A stretch of 64,000 nt of DNA from Leisingera caerulea DSM 24564. Its GTDB lineage: Bacteria; Pseudomonadota; Alphaproteobacteria; Rhodobacterales; Rhodobacteraceae. The translations under genes and the position numbers were made by a program. The notes beneath the pieces are model-generated. The model had not been told where the DNA came from. It was given only the letters and a program-made list of their open reading frames with translations, and did not search any database. Below are positions 7,792-16,623 of the stretch, one piece after another. Location: contig NZ_KI421513.1 of the NCBI RefSeq assembly GCF_000473325.1, forward strand, positions 1,807,217 through 1,871,216, in the 5' to 3' direction. How positions within the stretch are numbered: the first letter of the stretch is position 1; each line of letters begins with the position of its first letter.

Positions 7792-8457
7792 ATGCATCTA
7801 CATATTTTTTCTTACGAGCAGCGGTCCGGTTTCAAGGCGGCGTATCAGGGCTTTCTTGCCCTGCGCAAGCAGAAGCTGGTGGATGAACTGGGCTGGGGCC
7901 TGGACCACGACGGAACCTTCGAGCAGGACCAGTACGACCGCCCGGGAGCCGTCTATTCAATTGTCACGCAGGGCAGCCGGATCATTGCCGGGGCGCGTGC
8001 CGCGTCCTGCGGCGGCAGCGACGGCTATTGGAGCTATATGCTGAAGGATGCCAGGGACGGCAAAATCCAGGGCATACCGGGCGGCCTGCTGAGCGAGTAC
8101 CCGGAGACCGGGCGGACATGGGAATGCACCCGGTTCGTCATGGACGAAACCCGGGCCGACGCCGCGCAGCCGTCCATCGAAACCAAGCTGGTGGTTGCCG
8201 GCCTGTGCCAGGCGGCCGCCAGCCTTGGTGCGTCTGAGATGATGTCGCTGTCGCCGCGCAGCCTGGGGCTGCTGCTGCGGCGGTTCGGCTACGCTGTCCG
8301 CAGGGAGGCGGCCCGCTATGTCTGCGATGACGACGGGCGGGAGTACCGGCCGTTTCTGATGGCCTGCGACCCTGCGGTGAACCAGGACCTGGCAGCCTTC
8401 TACGTTTCGCCTGTTTCCAGCTTCGGTCCGGAGCCTGCGCTGCAAGGGGCTGCGTAA
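7792..8457 (+). CDS. Acyl-homoserine-lactone synthase (LuxI family)
   Basis: The enzyme makes N-acyl-homoserine lactone signals from S-adenosylmethionine and an acyl carrier. Nearly all invariant residues of the family can be placed: Arg25, Trp35, Asp46, Asp49, Arg69 (GARAA), Glu111 and Arg114 (WECTRF). It is 221 residues, normal for LuxI. AAGGAGAG precedes the ATG at optimal spacing, so translation should be efficient. It is the last gene of the XRE-luxR-luxI group and converges on the tct operon. Acyl chain length cannot be predicted. Confidence 0.93.
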   Translation: MHLHIFSYEQRSGFKAAYQGFLALRKQKLVDELGWGLDHDGTFEQDQYDRPGAVYSIVTQGSRIIAGARAASCGGSDGYWSYMLKDARDGKIQGIPGGLLSEYPETGRTWECTRFVMDETRADAAQPSIETKLVVAGLCQAAASLGASEMMSLSPRSLGLLLRRFGYAVRREAARYVCDDDGREYRPFLMACDPAVNQDLAAFYVSPVSSFGPEPALQGAA

Positions 8458-8535
8458 CGGGGCCGTCCGGAACAGGCGGCCTTGAACACAATCGGCACTG
8501 CCGGGCAAATCCCTTGTCCGGCAGCGCCGCCTTGT

Positions 8536-8570
8536 CCTGCCTGCCCGCCCGCGCTGCCGGGGCAGGCAGG
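8536..8570. terminator. Long hairpin between convergent luxI and tctA
   Basis: CCTGCCTGCCC pairs perfectly with GGGCAGGCAGG across a short GC loop, between two genes that end toward each other. There is no T tract, so termination is inferred from position. Confidence 0.4.
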
Positions 8571-8587
8571 GGCAATCCCGGCAGGGA

Positions 8588-10105
8588 TCAGTCCGCGTCG
8601 GCGGCGCCTCCGGCCCGCAGCCGGGCGCGCCGGGCGCGGTAGCTGGGCAGAACCACCAGGATCAGGGCCAGGCCCAGCAGGCCAAGGGTCATCGGCCGCT
8701 CCAGGATGAAACCCAGCCCGTCATAGAGCTGCATCGAGCGGGCAAAGTTGTCCTCCAGCATCCGCCCCAGGATGAAGCCGATCAGCAGCGGTGCCAGCGG
8801 ATAGTCCGCAAACCGCAGCACCGTTGCGCAGATGCCGAGGCCGACCAGGATCAGCAGTTCAGTGGCGTTGTTCTGGCCGATGTAGGCCCCCATCAGGGTG
8901 AAGAACAGGATGAAGGGGATCAGGTAGTTGCGCGGCACCGCCAGGACCTTGGCGATATAGGGGATCAGCGGCAGGTTCAGGATCAGCAGGATCAGGTTGC
9001 CCAAGTACATCGAGATGATTACCGCCCAGAAGATCTGCGGCTCATCCACCATCAGCCGCGGCCCGGGCGAGACGTTGAGCGCGATCAGCGCCCCCAGCAG
9101 GATCGCAGTGGTGCCGGAGCCGGGAATGCCCAGCGTCAGCAGTGGCACAAACGAGCCAGTGCAGGCGGCATTGTTGGCGCTTTCCGGTGCGGCGAGCCCT
9201 TTGACAGAGCCCTTGCCGAACTGTTCCTGCTCCTCCTTGGGGGCGATGTTGCGCTCTACCGCATAGCCGAGGAAGGAGGCGATGGTGGCACCCGCGCCCG
9301 GCAGCACGCCGATCAGGAAGCCCTGGATCGACTGGCGCCCGATCACCGGTGCGATCGCCTTGGCCTCGTCCCGGGTGATGCGCAGGTCCTTGATCTCGCT
9401 GCTGCCGCTGCCGGAGTTTGAGCGGGAGGGGTCCAGCACCAGATACATTGCCTCGGGCAGGGCGAACATCGCCATTGCCAAGGTGATGAAGCCGAAGCCC
9501 GACTGCAGGTCCATGATGCCCATGGTGAAGCGCGGCATGTTGAACAGCGCGCCTTCGCCCACTGTGGCCATGATCAGCCCCAGGAGCGTCATCAGAAGCG
9601 CCTTGCCGACCTGGCCGGAGCCGGCAAAGGCGGCAATCGCCGACAGGCCCACCACCATCAGAGCGAAGTATTCGGCCGAATGGAACAGCAGCGCCACGGT
9701 TGCCAGCGCCGGGGCGAAGATCATCAGCAGGATTGCCCCGATGGTGCCGCCCGAGAAGGACGCGATGGCCGCCACCGTCAGCGCCTTGCCGGCCTTGCCC
9801 TGGCGGGCCAGGGGGTAACCGTCGAAACTGGTCGCCACGGTGGAGGCGACGCCGGGCGCGTTGATCAGGATCGAGGAGGTGGAGCCGCCGAAGATCGCGC
9901 CGTAATAAACTCCGGCCAGCAGGATCAGCGCGGCCGAGGGGTCGCCGATGGAGATCGCCACCGGGATCATGATGGCGATGATCGACATCGGCCCCAGCCC
10001 CGGCAGCATGCCAATAAAGGTGCCGATCAGGCAGCCGCCGATGACCATCAGAAGATTGGTGAGCGAAAAGGCCGTTCCCAGCCCGACCATGATGCCTTCG
10101 AGCAT
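8588..10105 (-). CDS. tctA: Tripartite tricarboxylate transporter, large permease TctA
   Basis: This is the large membrane subunit of a TTT-family secondary carrier that takes up citrate, other carboxylates or aromatic acids with a periplasmic binding protein. At 505 residues with about 11-12 hydrophobic segments it is full length. It has the TctA hallmarks GTFIGMLPGLGPM near residue 28, GVYYGAIFGGSTSSILINAPG near residue 65, and the repeated LPGAGATIASFLGY half. GGAGG precedes the ATG inside the end of tctB, so the two are translationally linked. It is the last gene of tctCBA. Confidence 0.93.
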   Translation of the reverse strand: MLEGIMVGLGTAFSLTNLLMVIGGCLIGTFIGMLPGLGPMSIIAIMIPVAISIGDPSAALILLAGVYYGAIFGGSTSSILINAPGVASTVATSFDGYPLARQGKAGKALTVAAIASFSGGTIGAILLMIFAPALATVALLFHSAEYFALMVVGLSAIAAFAGSGQVGKALLMTLLGLIMATVGEGALFNMPRFTMGIMDLQSGFGFITLAMAMFALPEAMYLVLDPSRSNSGSGSSEIKDLRITRDEAKAIAPVIGRQSIQGFLIGVLPGAGATIASFLGYAVERNIAPKEEQEQFGKGSVKGLAAPESANNAACTGSFVPLLTLGIPGSGTTAILLGALIALNVSPGPRLMVDEPQIFWAVIISMYLGNLILLILNLPLIPYIAKVLAVPRNYLIPFILFFTLMGAYIGQNNATELLILVGLGICATVLRFADYPLAPLLIGFILGRMLEDNFARSMQLYDGLGFILERPMTLGLLGLALILVVLPSYRARRARLRAGGAADAD

Positions 10106-10106
10106 G

Positions 10107-10601
10107 TCAGCCTCCGTTTGTCAGAATTGCGGGCCAGGGGCTCAGGAAGATGCCGAGCACTTCCTGCACCAGGTACCAGACGACGCCCGCCGCCCCGGCC
10201 GCCACCGGCAGCAGGATGTGCAGCTTGCGCTCGCCCAGCACCCAGGCGCCGGCCACCAGAAAGACTACGGTGGCTGGCAGGAAGCCCGCGGGCCGCAGCA
10301 GCAGCGCGTAGGCCGCCATCAGCCCCAAGAGCGCCAGCGCCTGGCCCAGCTTGTACTCCGTCAGGCGGCGGTAGTTGATGTCCATCGGTTTCGGGTCGTC
10401 AGCGCCCTTTTCAAAGCCCAGCAGCACGTACATGGCCGCCAGGATGGCCATCACCGACAGCACCTTGGGAAAGGTGCTGGGCCAGACCGGGTTGCGTTTC
10501 ATGAAGGGCGGCAGGGCGGCATCCATGGTGAAGAAGGCCGCATAGCCGTAGGCAAGGCAGATCATCAGAATGACCAGGGCAATCCAGCGGTCGAGTGCCA
10601 T
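10107..10601 (-). CDS. tctB: Tripartite tricarboxylate transporter, small permease TctB
   Basis: The small, poorly conserved membrane subunit of the TTT transporter: 164 residues, four predicted membrane helices (about residues 7-25, 45-60, 90-110 and 120-155). GGAGGAG precedes the ATG. It lies between tctC and tctA, and its stop is one base from the tctA start. The assignment rests on size, topology and position. Confidence 0.88.
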   Translation of the reverse strand: MALDRWIALVILMICLAYGYAAFFTMDAALPPFMKRNPVWPSTFPKVLSVMAILAAMYVLLGFEKGADDPKPMDINYRRLTEYKLGQALALLGLMAAYALLLRPAGFLPATVVFLVAGAWVLGERKLHILLPVAAGAAGVVWYLVQEVLGIFLSPWPAILTNGG

Positions 10602-10640
10602 GTTCTCCTCCGGTATTGTGAAAGTATTATGGGACAGGAA

Positions 10641-10829
10641 GGGGGCGCTGCCCCCGCCGCGCGCTGCGCGGCTCCCCCAGGATATTTGCGGCCAGAAGAA
10701 GGGCTAAAGTCCGCGCTCTGAACACGTATTGCTGCGCCGCCGGGCGCGGTAGGCAATCAGTTGACGGCTGTTTTGGGGCGGGTTTCTTCTGGCCGCAAAT
10801 ATCCTGGGGGTGCGGGGGCAAAGCCCCCG
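10641..10829. repeat. REP/BIME-like pair of intergenic repeats in inverted orientation
   Basis: Two copies of the same 27-base sequence lie in opposite orientation at 10674-10700 and 10784-10810 (core GGATATTTGCGGCCAGAA), identical at every position and 83 bases apart. Each copy is flanked on its outer side by a GC-rich hairpin (GGGGGCGCTGCCCCC on the left, GCGGGGGCAAAGCCCCCGC on the right). The arrangement resembles a bacterial BIME made from two REP units. It sits inside the tct operon between tctC and tctB, where a folded transcript could separate binding-protein from permease expression. Confidence 0.65.
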
Positions 10830-10843
10830 CGGTTGCCCAGGAA

Positions 10844-11827
10844 TCAGAGAAAGCCGAGCTTTTTCATCAGATCGCCGATGGCCTGTTCCTGGTTCTCCAA
10901 GAAGGCGCGGAAATCATCGCCGCTGTTATGGATGTTGACCCAGCCGTTGCGGGCGCGGACCTCTTCCCATTCCGGGGTATCGTACATCTTGGCCAGTGCC
11001 TCCTGATAGGCGGACAGCTTGTCCTCGGGCAGGCCGGGGGCGGCGAAGAAGCCGCGCCAGTTGACGAAAGTGGTGTCGAGCCCCTGTTCCTTCATCGTCG
11101 GCGCGTCCGGGTAGCTGTCCACACGCTCCTCCGAGGTTACCCCGATGATCTTGACTTCGCCCGCATTGGCCAGGTCGATGGCTTCGGAGAAGCCGGTGCT
11201 GAGCGCAGCGATCTCACCGGACAGCAGCGCCGCCATGGCCTTGCCGCCGGCGTCATAGGGGATGTATTTCACCGCTGTCGGGTCCTCGCCTGCGGCCTCC
11301 ATCACCATCGCCGCAACCAGGTGGTCCATGCCGCCCGGAACCGAGCCGCCGCCAACCGCGGTGCCGCGGGGGTCGGCCTTGTAGGCGGCCAGCAGATCCT
11401 CCATCGAATTGACCGGGCTGTCCTTGCCCACCACGATGGCCGCATAGTCGCCGATGGTGCCCGCCACCAGCGTCAGATCGCGGAAGTTCTGCGGAAACAC
11501 ACCAGTCAGCGAACGGATCACGATCGGGGTGGAGTTCACCATCAGCGTGCCGTGGTTGCTGGCGGCGTTTTCGATCAGGTAGCCGATCGCCTTGCCGCCG
11601 CCGCCGCCGGACATGTTTTCATAAGACGCCTTGCCCACCAGCCCGGCTTCGGTCAGCGCTTCGCCGGTGCCGCGGGCGGTGCCGTCCCAGCCGCCGCCTG
11701 CGCCGCCGGGGATCAGGAAGTGGATGCCGTCGACCACCTGCTCTTCGGCCCAGGACGGGGTGGCAAACGCCAGTGCTGCCGCTGTTGCCGCCAGCGCTGC
11801 GCGGCGGGTCAGGGTCCATTTGTTCAT
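10844..11827 (-). CDS. tctC: Tripartite tricarboxylate transporter, periplasmic binding protein TctC
   Basis: A periplasmic solute receptor of the TTT system. The N-terminus (MNKWTLTRRAALAATAAALA...WAEE) is a signal peptide with an RR pair, so Sec or Tat export is possible. The mature protein has the family blocks IPGGAGGGWDGTARG near residue 39, GVGGGSVPGG-like ligand loop near residue 160 and YIPYDAGGKAMAALLSGE near residue 195. It is 327 residues, the usual length. GGGAGGAC precedes the ATG. It is the first gene of tctCBA and is transcribed divergently from the two-component system. Confidence 0.93.
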   Translation of the reverse strand: MNKWTLTRRAALAATAAALAFATPSWAEEQVVDGIHFLIPGGAGGGWDGTARGTGEALTEAGLVGKASYENMSGGGGGKAIGYLIENAASNHGTLMVNSTPIVIRSLTGVFPQNFRDLTLVAGTIGDYAAIVVGKDSPVNSMEDLLAAYKADPRGTAVGGGSVPGGMDHLVAAMVMEAAGEDPTAVKYIPYDAGGKAMAALLSGEIAALSTGFSEAIDLANAGEVKIIGVTSEERVDSYPDAPTMKEQGLDTTFVNWRGFFAAPGLPEDKLSAYQEALAKMYDTPEWEEVRARNGWVNIHNSGDDFRAFLENQEQAIGDLMKKLGFL

Positions 11828-11890
11828 GTTGTCCTCCCATTTGACAAATCGCGGTCAAGCCGCTCATGACTGAAAGGGAGCACAGCAAGC

Positions 11891-11906
11891 TGACACAAAC
11901 CTGTCA
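11891..11906. promoter_or_regulatory. Dyad between tctC and the divergent response regulator gene
   Basis: TGACA and TGTCA form perfect five-base arms around CAAACC in the 117-base divergent promoter region. It is a candidate response-regulator site, from position and symmetry only. Confidence 0.3.
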
Positions 11907-11944
11907 CGGGACCGCGGGGGACCGTTTCGAAAGGAGCCGCGCCG

Positions 11945-12610
11945 ATGCGCTTCCTGCTGGTTGAGGACAACGAAAGCCTGGCAAAGGCCATTCTGGACCG
12001 TCTGCGGCTGGATGGGCATGTTGTGGATCATGCGCCGGATGTGAGCACCGCCTCGGCGTTTTCCGGCACGACGGATTACGATTTGATATTACTGGATATT
12101 ATGCTGCCGGACGGGGACGGGCGCAGCTTCCTCAAGAGCCATCGGGAGAACCGGAAGGAGACCCCGGTGATTGTTCTGACGGCCCGCTCCGAGGTGTCTG
12201 ACCGGGTCGGGATGCTGGACCTTGGCGCCGACGATTACATCACCAAGCCGTTCGATTTTTCCGAGCTTGAGGCGCGCTGCCGGGCGGTGCTGCGGCGGCG
12301 CGGCGGCGGCAGTTCCAACCTGAGGCGATTCGGAAACCTGCAGTTTGACCCGATGGCGGGAACGCTGTCCGCCGGCGGCAGGACCATCACGCTGCGCAAC
12401 CGGGAACTGCGGCTGCTGGAGGTGTTTCTGAATGCGCCGGACCGGATTTTTTCCAAACCGAACCTGGTCGACCGGCTGTTTTCCTATGATGAGGAGGTTT
12501 CGGAAAACGCGATCGAGGTCTATGTGGCCCGGCTGCGCAAGCATCTGGCCGGGTCCGGGGTGCAGATCACCACGGTGCGCGGCCTGGGCTACCGGCTGAG
12601 CCTGGAATGA
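11945..12610 (+). CDS. tctD: OmpR/PhoB-family response regulator, TctD-like
   Basis: A 221-residue response regulator. The receiver domain (residues 1-115) keeps the acidic pair E7/D8, the phosphoacceptor D51 (LLDIMLPDGDG), Thr79 and Lys101 (ITKPFD). The C-terminal winged helix (about 125-221) ends in the canonical VRGLGYRL. It is divergent from tctCBA and overlaps the kinase gene by ATGA, so it very probably activates tctCBA in response to the carboxylate substrate, as TctDE and BctDE do elsewhere. Confidence 0.88.
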   Translation: MRFLLVEDNESLAKAILDRLRLDGHVVDHAPDVSTASAFSGTTDYDLILLDIMLPDGDGRSFLKSHRENRKETPVIVLTARSEVSDRVGMLDLGADDYITKPFDFSELEARCRAVLRRRGGGSSNLRRFGNLQFDPMAGTLSAGGRTITLRNRELRLLEVFLNAPDRIFSKPNLVDRLFSYDEEVSENAIEVYVARLRKHLAGSGVQITTVRGLGYRLSLE

Positions 12611-13992
12611 GCGCGGCGGTCAATGTCAGCGGCTCGCTGCGCCGCCGCCTGCTGTTGCAGCTTTTGGGCAGTGCTGCGCTGCTGGCGGCGGTCCTGTTTT
12701 TCGCGGTGCTGGGGTTTGTCCGCAATGTTGCCGTGGAAAGCCACGACAGGATCCTGCTGGCCTCGGCAACCTCGATACTGGACTCCGTTTCGGTGCAATC
12801 TGGGGAGCTCACGGCCGACATCCCCTATGCCGCCCTGTCGATGCTGGGCAATGTCAGCGACGACCGGGTGTTCTACCGGATCGCAAGCCCCGCAGGGGTG
12901 CTGACCGGGTACGCTGATCTGCCTGCAGGCGGCCAGCCGGCCCAGCCGCGGCAGCCGTTGTTCGAGACCGCTGAATACAAGGACGAGACGATCCGGGCGG
13001 TGACGGTATCGCGCCGCCTGTCGGCGCAGGGCGCGCCGGTGGCGGTGCAGGTGACGGTTGCGCAGACCCGCGCCGGCCAGGCGGCCTTGCTGGCGCAGCT
13101 GTTCCGCTCCGCGCTTTTTCTGGGGGTGGGGTTCTTTGTGCTGGCCTCGGGCCTGGCGGTCTGGACCGCGCAGTCCAGCATCACCCCGCTGCGGTCGCTG
13201 ACCGAAGCGATCTCGCGGCGCGGCCCCAAGGATCTGCGCCCCGTGACCCGTCCGGTGCCGGCCGAAATGTCGCCGCTGGTGTCCTCGCTCAACAGCTTCA
13301 TCCGACGCCTGCAGGCCTCGCTGACCCGGTCCGAGGACTTTATCGCCGAAGCCGCGCACCGGGTGCGCACGCCGCTGGCGACGGTGCGCACCCAGGCGGA
13401 GGTCACCCTGATGCGGGTGGAGAAAGAAGACAACCGGGCCAGCCTGCGCGAAATGATCCGCGCCATTGACGAAAGCTCCCGCGCGGCCGGGCAGCTCTTG
13501 GATCATGCCATGGTGTCGTTCCGCACCGACAGCCTGGAGCAGGAAGAGGTCAACCTGACCGCGCTGGCGCGCGACCTGGCCGAGCGGCTGCAGCCGGTGG
13601 CGGAGCTTAAGGATATCGCCCTGCATTTCCAAAGCGATGGTGATGCCACCATCAAGGGCGACGCGATCCTGCTGCAAAACGCGGTCCGCAATGTTCTGGA
13701 CAATGCCATCAAATACTCGGGACGGGAACGGGATGTATGGATCCGCACGGTCAGCGCTGGCAAGGAGGCCTGTATCGAAGTGGAGGATGAGGCGGGCGGC
13801 TTTGGCGGTGAAGACACCGAAGCCCTGACCCGCCGCTTCGTCCGGGGCGCCAATGCCGGGGAGACCATCGGTTCGGGGCTGGGGCTGACCATCGCCCGCG
13901 AGGTGGCGGAGGCCCACGGCGGCCGCCTGATTATCGAAAACAGCCAGACAGGAGCAGGCGCGTGCGTTACACTTTGTTTTCCGCTTTCCTGA
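12607..13992 (+). CDS. tctE: Sensor histidine kinase, TctE-like
   Basis: A 461-residue membrane kinase. Helix one (about residues 14-38) and helix two (about 172-192) bracket a periplasmic sensor region of the two-component-kinase N-terminal type, followed by a linker, a dimerisation domain with phosphoacceptor His251 (AEAAHRVRTPLA) and an ATPase domain with NVLDNAIKYS, the EDEAGGF region and GSGLGLTIA. Its start overlaps the response regulator stop, and its last 31 bases overlap the downstream binding-protein gene, so three genes are translationally coupled. Confidence 0.88.
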   Translation: MSAAVNVSGSLRRRLLLQLLGSAALLAAVLFFAVLGFVRNVAVESHDRILLASATSILDSVSVQSGELTADIPYAALSMLGNVSDDRVFYRIASPAGVLTGYADLPAGGQPAQPRQPLFETAEYKDETIRAVTVSRRLSAQGAPVAVQVTVAQTRAGQAALLAQLFRSALFLGVGFFVLASGLAVWTAQSSITPLRSLTEAISRRGPKDLRPVTRPVPAEMSPLVSSLNSFIRRLQASLTRSEDFIAEAAHRVRTPLATVRTQAEVTLMRVEKEDNRASLREMIRAIDESSRAAGQLLDHAMVSFRTDSLEQEEVNLTALARDLAERLQPVAELKDIALHFQSDGDATIKGDAILLQNAVRNVLDNAIKYSGRERDVWIRTVSAGKEACIEVEDEAGGFGGEDTEALTRRFVRGANAGETIGSGLGLTIAREVAEAHGGRLIIENSQTGAGACVTLCFPLS

Positions 13993-14996
13993 CTAGTCTG
14001 ATCTTTGCCGCGGCAGCGGCCACCGGGTTCGAGGTGGAGGAACGGCACTGGATCGGCCCTGAGGACGGCACCGTCCTGCGGGTGATTTCCACCACGGACA
14101 CGGCCATTCTGGCGCCTTTGATCGGCAGCTTTCTGGAAGACCGTCCGGGGGTGGCGATCGAGTACACTGTCGCCAACAGCAGCGAGGTGATGAAGGCGGT
14201 TCTGGAGGGGGAGGAGCCCTTTGACGTTGCTTTGTCCTCGGCCATGGATCTGCAGACCAAGCTGGCCAATGACGGTTTCACCCGGCCGCATCAGTCCGCA
14301 TCGACCGCGCTGATCCCGGATTGGGGCGAGTGGCGCGGCCATGTGTTTGCCTTTTCCCTGGAGCCCGCGTCCATCGTCGTGTCGGCGGCAGCCTTTTCCG
14401 GCGGGGAGGTCCTGCGCACACGGCAGGACCTGATTTCGCTGCTGCGGGCGCAGCCGGAACGGTTCCGCGGCAAGGTGGGCACGTATGATGTGTCCCTCAG
14501 CGGGCTGGGGTATCTGTTTGCGACCCAGGATGCGCGCACATCGGAAACCTACTGGCGGCTTATGGAAGTCATCGGCGGTTTGGATCCGAAGCTGTTCTGC
14601 TGTTCTTCCAGCATGATCGAAAGTGTCGCGTCGGGGGAGATCCTGGTGGCCTATAACGTCCTGGGCAGCTATGCGCGGGCCCGGCGGGATCTGGCGGACA
14701 AGATCATTGTGATCGACCCGGAGGATTACACCCATCTGATGATGCGCTCTGCCGTGCTGCTGAGGGGCGGACGGCAGCCAGGGCTGGCACGGAGCTTTGC
14801 CGACCATCTGGCAACCGCGGCCTGGTTGCAGCCGCCGGCGGAAAACTACCCCTTCAGGCAGCCGCCGGTCGCCTTTGTGGACAGCGCCAGCCCGAAACGG
14901 CCGATTCAGCTGGGCCCGGGCCTGCTAGTCTATCTGGACGCCGAAAAACGCCGCCGCTTCATGGCGGAATGGTTCAGTGCGGTGCGGAAGCAATGA
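13962..14996 (+). CDS. Extracellular solute-binding protein coupled to the TctDE-like kinase
   Basis: A 344-residue secreted protein of the type II periplasmic binding fold (ABC-type iron/polyamine-like). The start is GTG inside the kinase gene. Residues 1-20 form a signal peptide (LFSAFLTSLIFAAAAATG). The mature part begins with a strand LRVISTTDTAILAPLIGSFL typical of the fold and carries VALSSAMDLQ and VAYNVLGSYA blocks. No ABC permease or ATPase is nearby. Translational coupling to the kinase suggests it is an accessory periplasmic sensor that presents a ligand to TctE, rather than a transport component. It may alternatively serve a transporter elsewhere. Confidence 0.78.
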   Translation: MRYTLFSAFLTSLIFAAAAATGFEVEERHWIGPEDGTVLRVISTTDTAILAPLIGSFLEDRPGVAIEYTVANSSEVMKAVLEGEEPFDVALSSAMDLQTKLANDGFTRPHQSASTALIPDWGEWRGHVFAFSLEPASIVVSAAAFSGGEVLRTRQDLISLLRAQPERFRGKVGTYDVSLSGLGYLFATQDARTSETYWRLMEVIGGLDPKLFCCSSSMIESVASGEILVAYNVLGSYARARRDLADKIIVIDPEDYTHLMMRSAVLLRGGRQPGLARSFADHLATAAWLQPPAENYPFRQPPVAFVDSASPKRPIQLGPGLLVYLDAEKRRRFMAEWFSAVRKQ

Positions 14997-15056
14997 CGCT
15001 GCTGCAGTGCCCGAGGCCAATACGGCCGTCCGGCACGGCTGTCCTGGCGTCTGGTT

Positions 15057-16604
15057 TCAAAGCTGGTCCAGCACCTTGCGGGCGCTGTCCAGGTATTCCT
15101 CCTGCCGCGGCTCCGGCATCCTGTCCCAGGTGCTGTAGGCCCGCTTGAGGCGCGGGTTGTTGCGCAGCTTGTCCCGGTTGCGCACCAGGAAATCCCAGTA
15201 AAGCGGGTTGAACGGGCAGGCGTCTTCGCCGGTTTTCTTTGTCACGCTGTAGCGGCAGCCTGCGCAGTGGTCGGACATCTTGTTGATGTAATTGCCGCTG
15301 GCGGCATAGGGTTTCGACCCCAGCAGGCCGCCATCGGCATACTGGCTCATGCCGATCACGTTGGGCGCCTCCACCCATTCATAGGCGTCGGCGTAGACCG
15401 CCAGATACCATTCGTGCACCTGATGCGGGTCGATGCCCGCCAGCATGGCGAAGTTTCCCGTCACCATCAGCCGCTGGATGTGATGCGCATAAGCCTCGTC
15501 GCGGGTTTGGCGGACCGCGGCCGCCACGCAGGCCATGTCCGTGTCAGCGGTCCAGTAGAAGCCGGGCAGGGGGCGGGTGGCCTCCAAGAAGTTCTGTTCG
15601 GTATAGCCCGGCATGTTGCGCCAGTAGATCCCGCGCACGTATTCGCGCCAGCCGATGATCTGGCGGATGAACCCCTCAGCCGCGTTGAGCGGGGCATCCC
15701 CCTCGTAATACGCCCGCTCCACCCGGCGGCAGACCTCCAGCGGCTCCAACAGGCCGGCATTGATATAGTGCGACAGGACGGAGTGATAGAGGAACCGTTC
15801 CCCCTCCAGCATTGCATCCTGGTAGTCGCCGAAATTCGGCAGCGCCTCCGCGGCGAAGCGCTCCAGCGCCGCCAGCGCCTCCTCGCGGGTCACCGCAAAC
15901 CAGAACGGGCGCAGGGTGCCGAAGTGGTCGCCGAACTGCGCCTCCACCAGATCCAGAACCTCCTCTGTGATCTCATCCGGGCTGGTTTGCGGCGGCTCCG
16001 GCAGCGTCAGGCCGTCCTCTGCCGGCTTGCGGTTCTCGTGATCGAAGTTCCATTTGCCGCCTTCCGGCTCATCGCCGTCCATCAGCAGCCCGGTTTCGCG
16101 GCGCATCTCGCGGTAGAAATACTCCATCCGCAGCTGCTTGCGCCCCTCGGCCCATTCGCCAAACCGCTCGTGGGAGCAGAGAAACCGGCTGTCTTGCAGC
16201 ATGTCCAGGGGAACATCCGACGCCTCCGCCCAGTCCTGAAGAGCCGATTTCAGCCGGTATTCGCCGGGCTCGGTCACAACCACGCGGGCCACCGGATGCG
16301 CCGCGCGCAGACGGTCGATTTCACCGGTCAGGCTGCCGGAGTTATCCGGGTCGTCCAGGCGCACGTAATGCACCTGCCAGCCGTCCTCCTTTAGCTCTTT
16401 GGCAAAGTGGCGCATTGCCGAAAACAGAAACGCGATCTTCTTCTTGTGGTGCTGGACGTAACCGGCTTCCTCCGCAACTTCCGCCATCAGGACGATGTCG
16501 CGGTCAGGGTCTGCGCGCTTGAGCGCGGCGATGTTGCGGCTGAGCTGATCGCCCAGAATGAGGATGAGGCTGCGCTCACCGGTCTGATCGTCAGAGGAGG
16601 TCAT
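15057..16604 (-). CDS. Iron-sulfur bacterial cryptochrome/photolyase (FeS-BCP, 6-4 photolyase type)
   Basis: A light-driven flavoprotein of the PhrB/CryB class. It repairs (6-4) photoproducts or acts as a photoreceptor. The N-terminal alpha/beta domain begins LILILGDQLS, and the C-terminal FAD-binding part has GWREYVRGIYW and the HHIQRLMVTGNFAMLAG block. Four cysteines at 359, 447, 450 and 463 have exactly the spacing (88, 3 and 13) of the [4Fe-4S] ligands of Agrobacterium PhrB. It is 515 residues, normal for the class. It starts 19 bases after the DUF3833 gene in the same direction, so it appears to be the last gene of the leftward lipid operon and under RpoE control. Confidence 0.92.
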   Translation of the reverse strand: MTSSDDQTGERSLILILGDQLSRNIAALKRADPDRDIVLMAEVAEEAGYVQHHKKKIAFLFSAMRHFAKELKEDGWQVHYVRLDDPDNSGSLTGEIDRLRAAHPVARVVVTEPGEYRLKSALQDWAEASDVPLDMLQDSRFLCSHERFGEWAEGRKQLRMEYFYREMRRETGLLMDGDEPEGGKWNFDHENRKPAEDGLTLPEPPQTSPDEITEEVLDLVEAQFGDHFGTLRPFWFAVTREEALAALERFAAEALPNFGDYQDAMLEGERFLYHSVLSHYINAGLLEPLEVCRRVERAYYEGDAPLNAAEGFIRQIIGWREYVRGIYWRNMPGYTEQNFLEATRPLPGFYWTADTDMACVAAAVRQTRDEAYAHHIQRLMVTGNFAMLAGIDPHQVHEWYLAVYADAYEWVEAPNVIGMSQYADGGLLGSKPYAASGNYINKMSDHCAGCRYSVTKKTGEDACPFNPLYWDFLVRNRDKLRNNPRLKRAYSTWDRMPEPRQEEYLDSARKVLDQL

Positions 16605-16623
16605 CGGGTATCACCGTCAGGGG

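Noticed and set aside
10674..10810. Insertion sequence or MITE bounded by the 27-base inverted repeats
   Set aside because: No transposase gene or target-site duplication was seen, and each arm carries its own outer hairpin. A REP/BIME arrangement explains it better.
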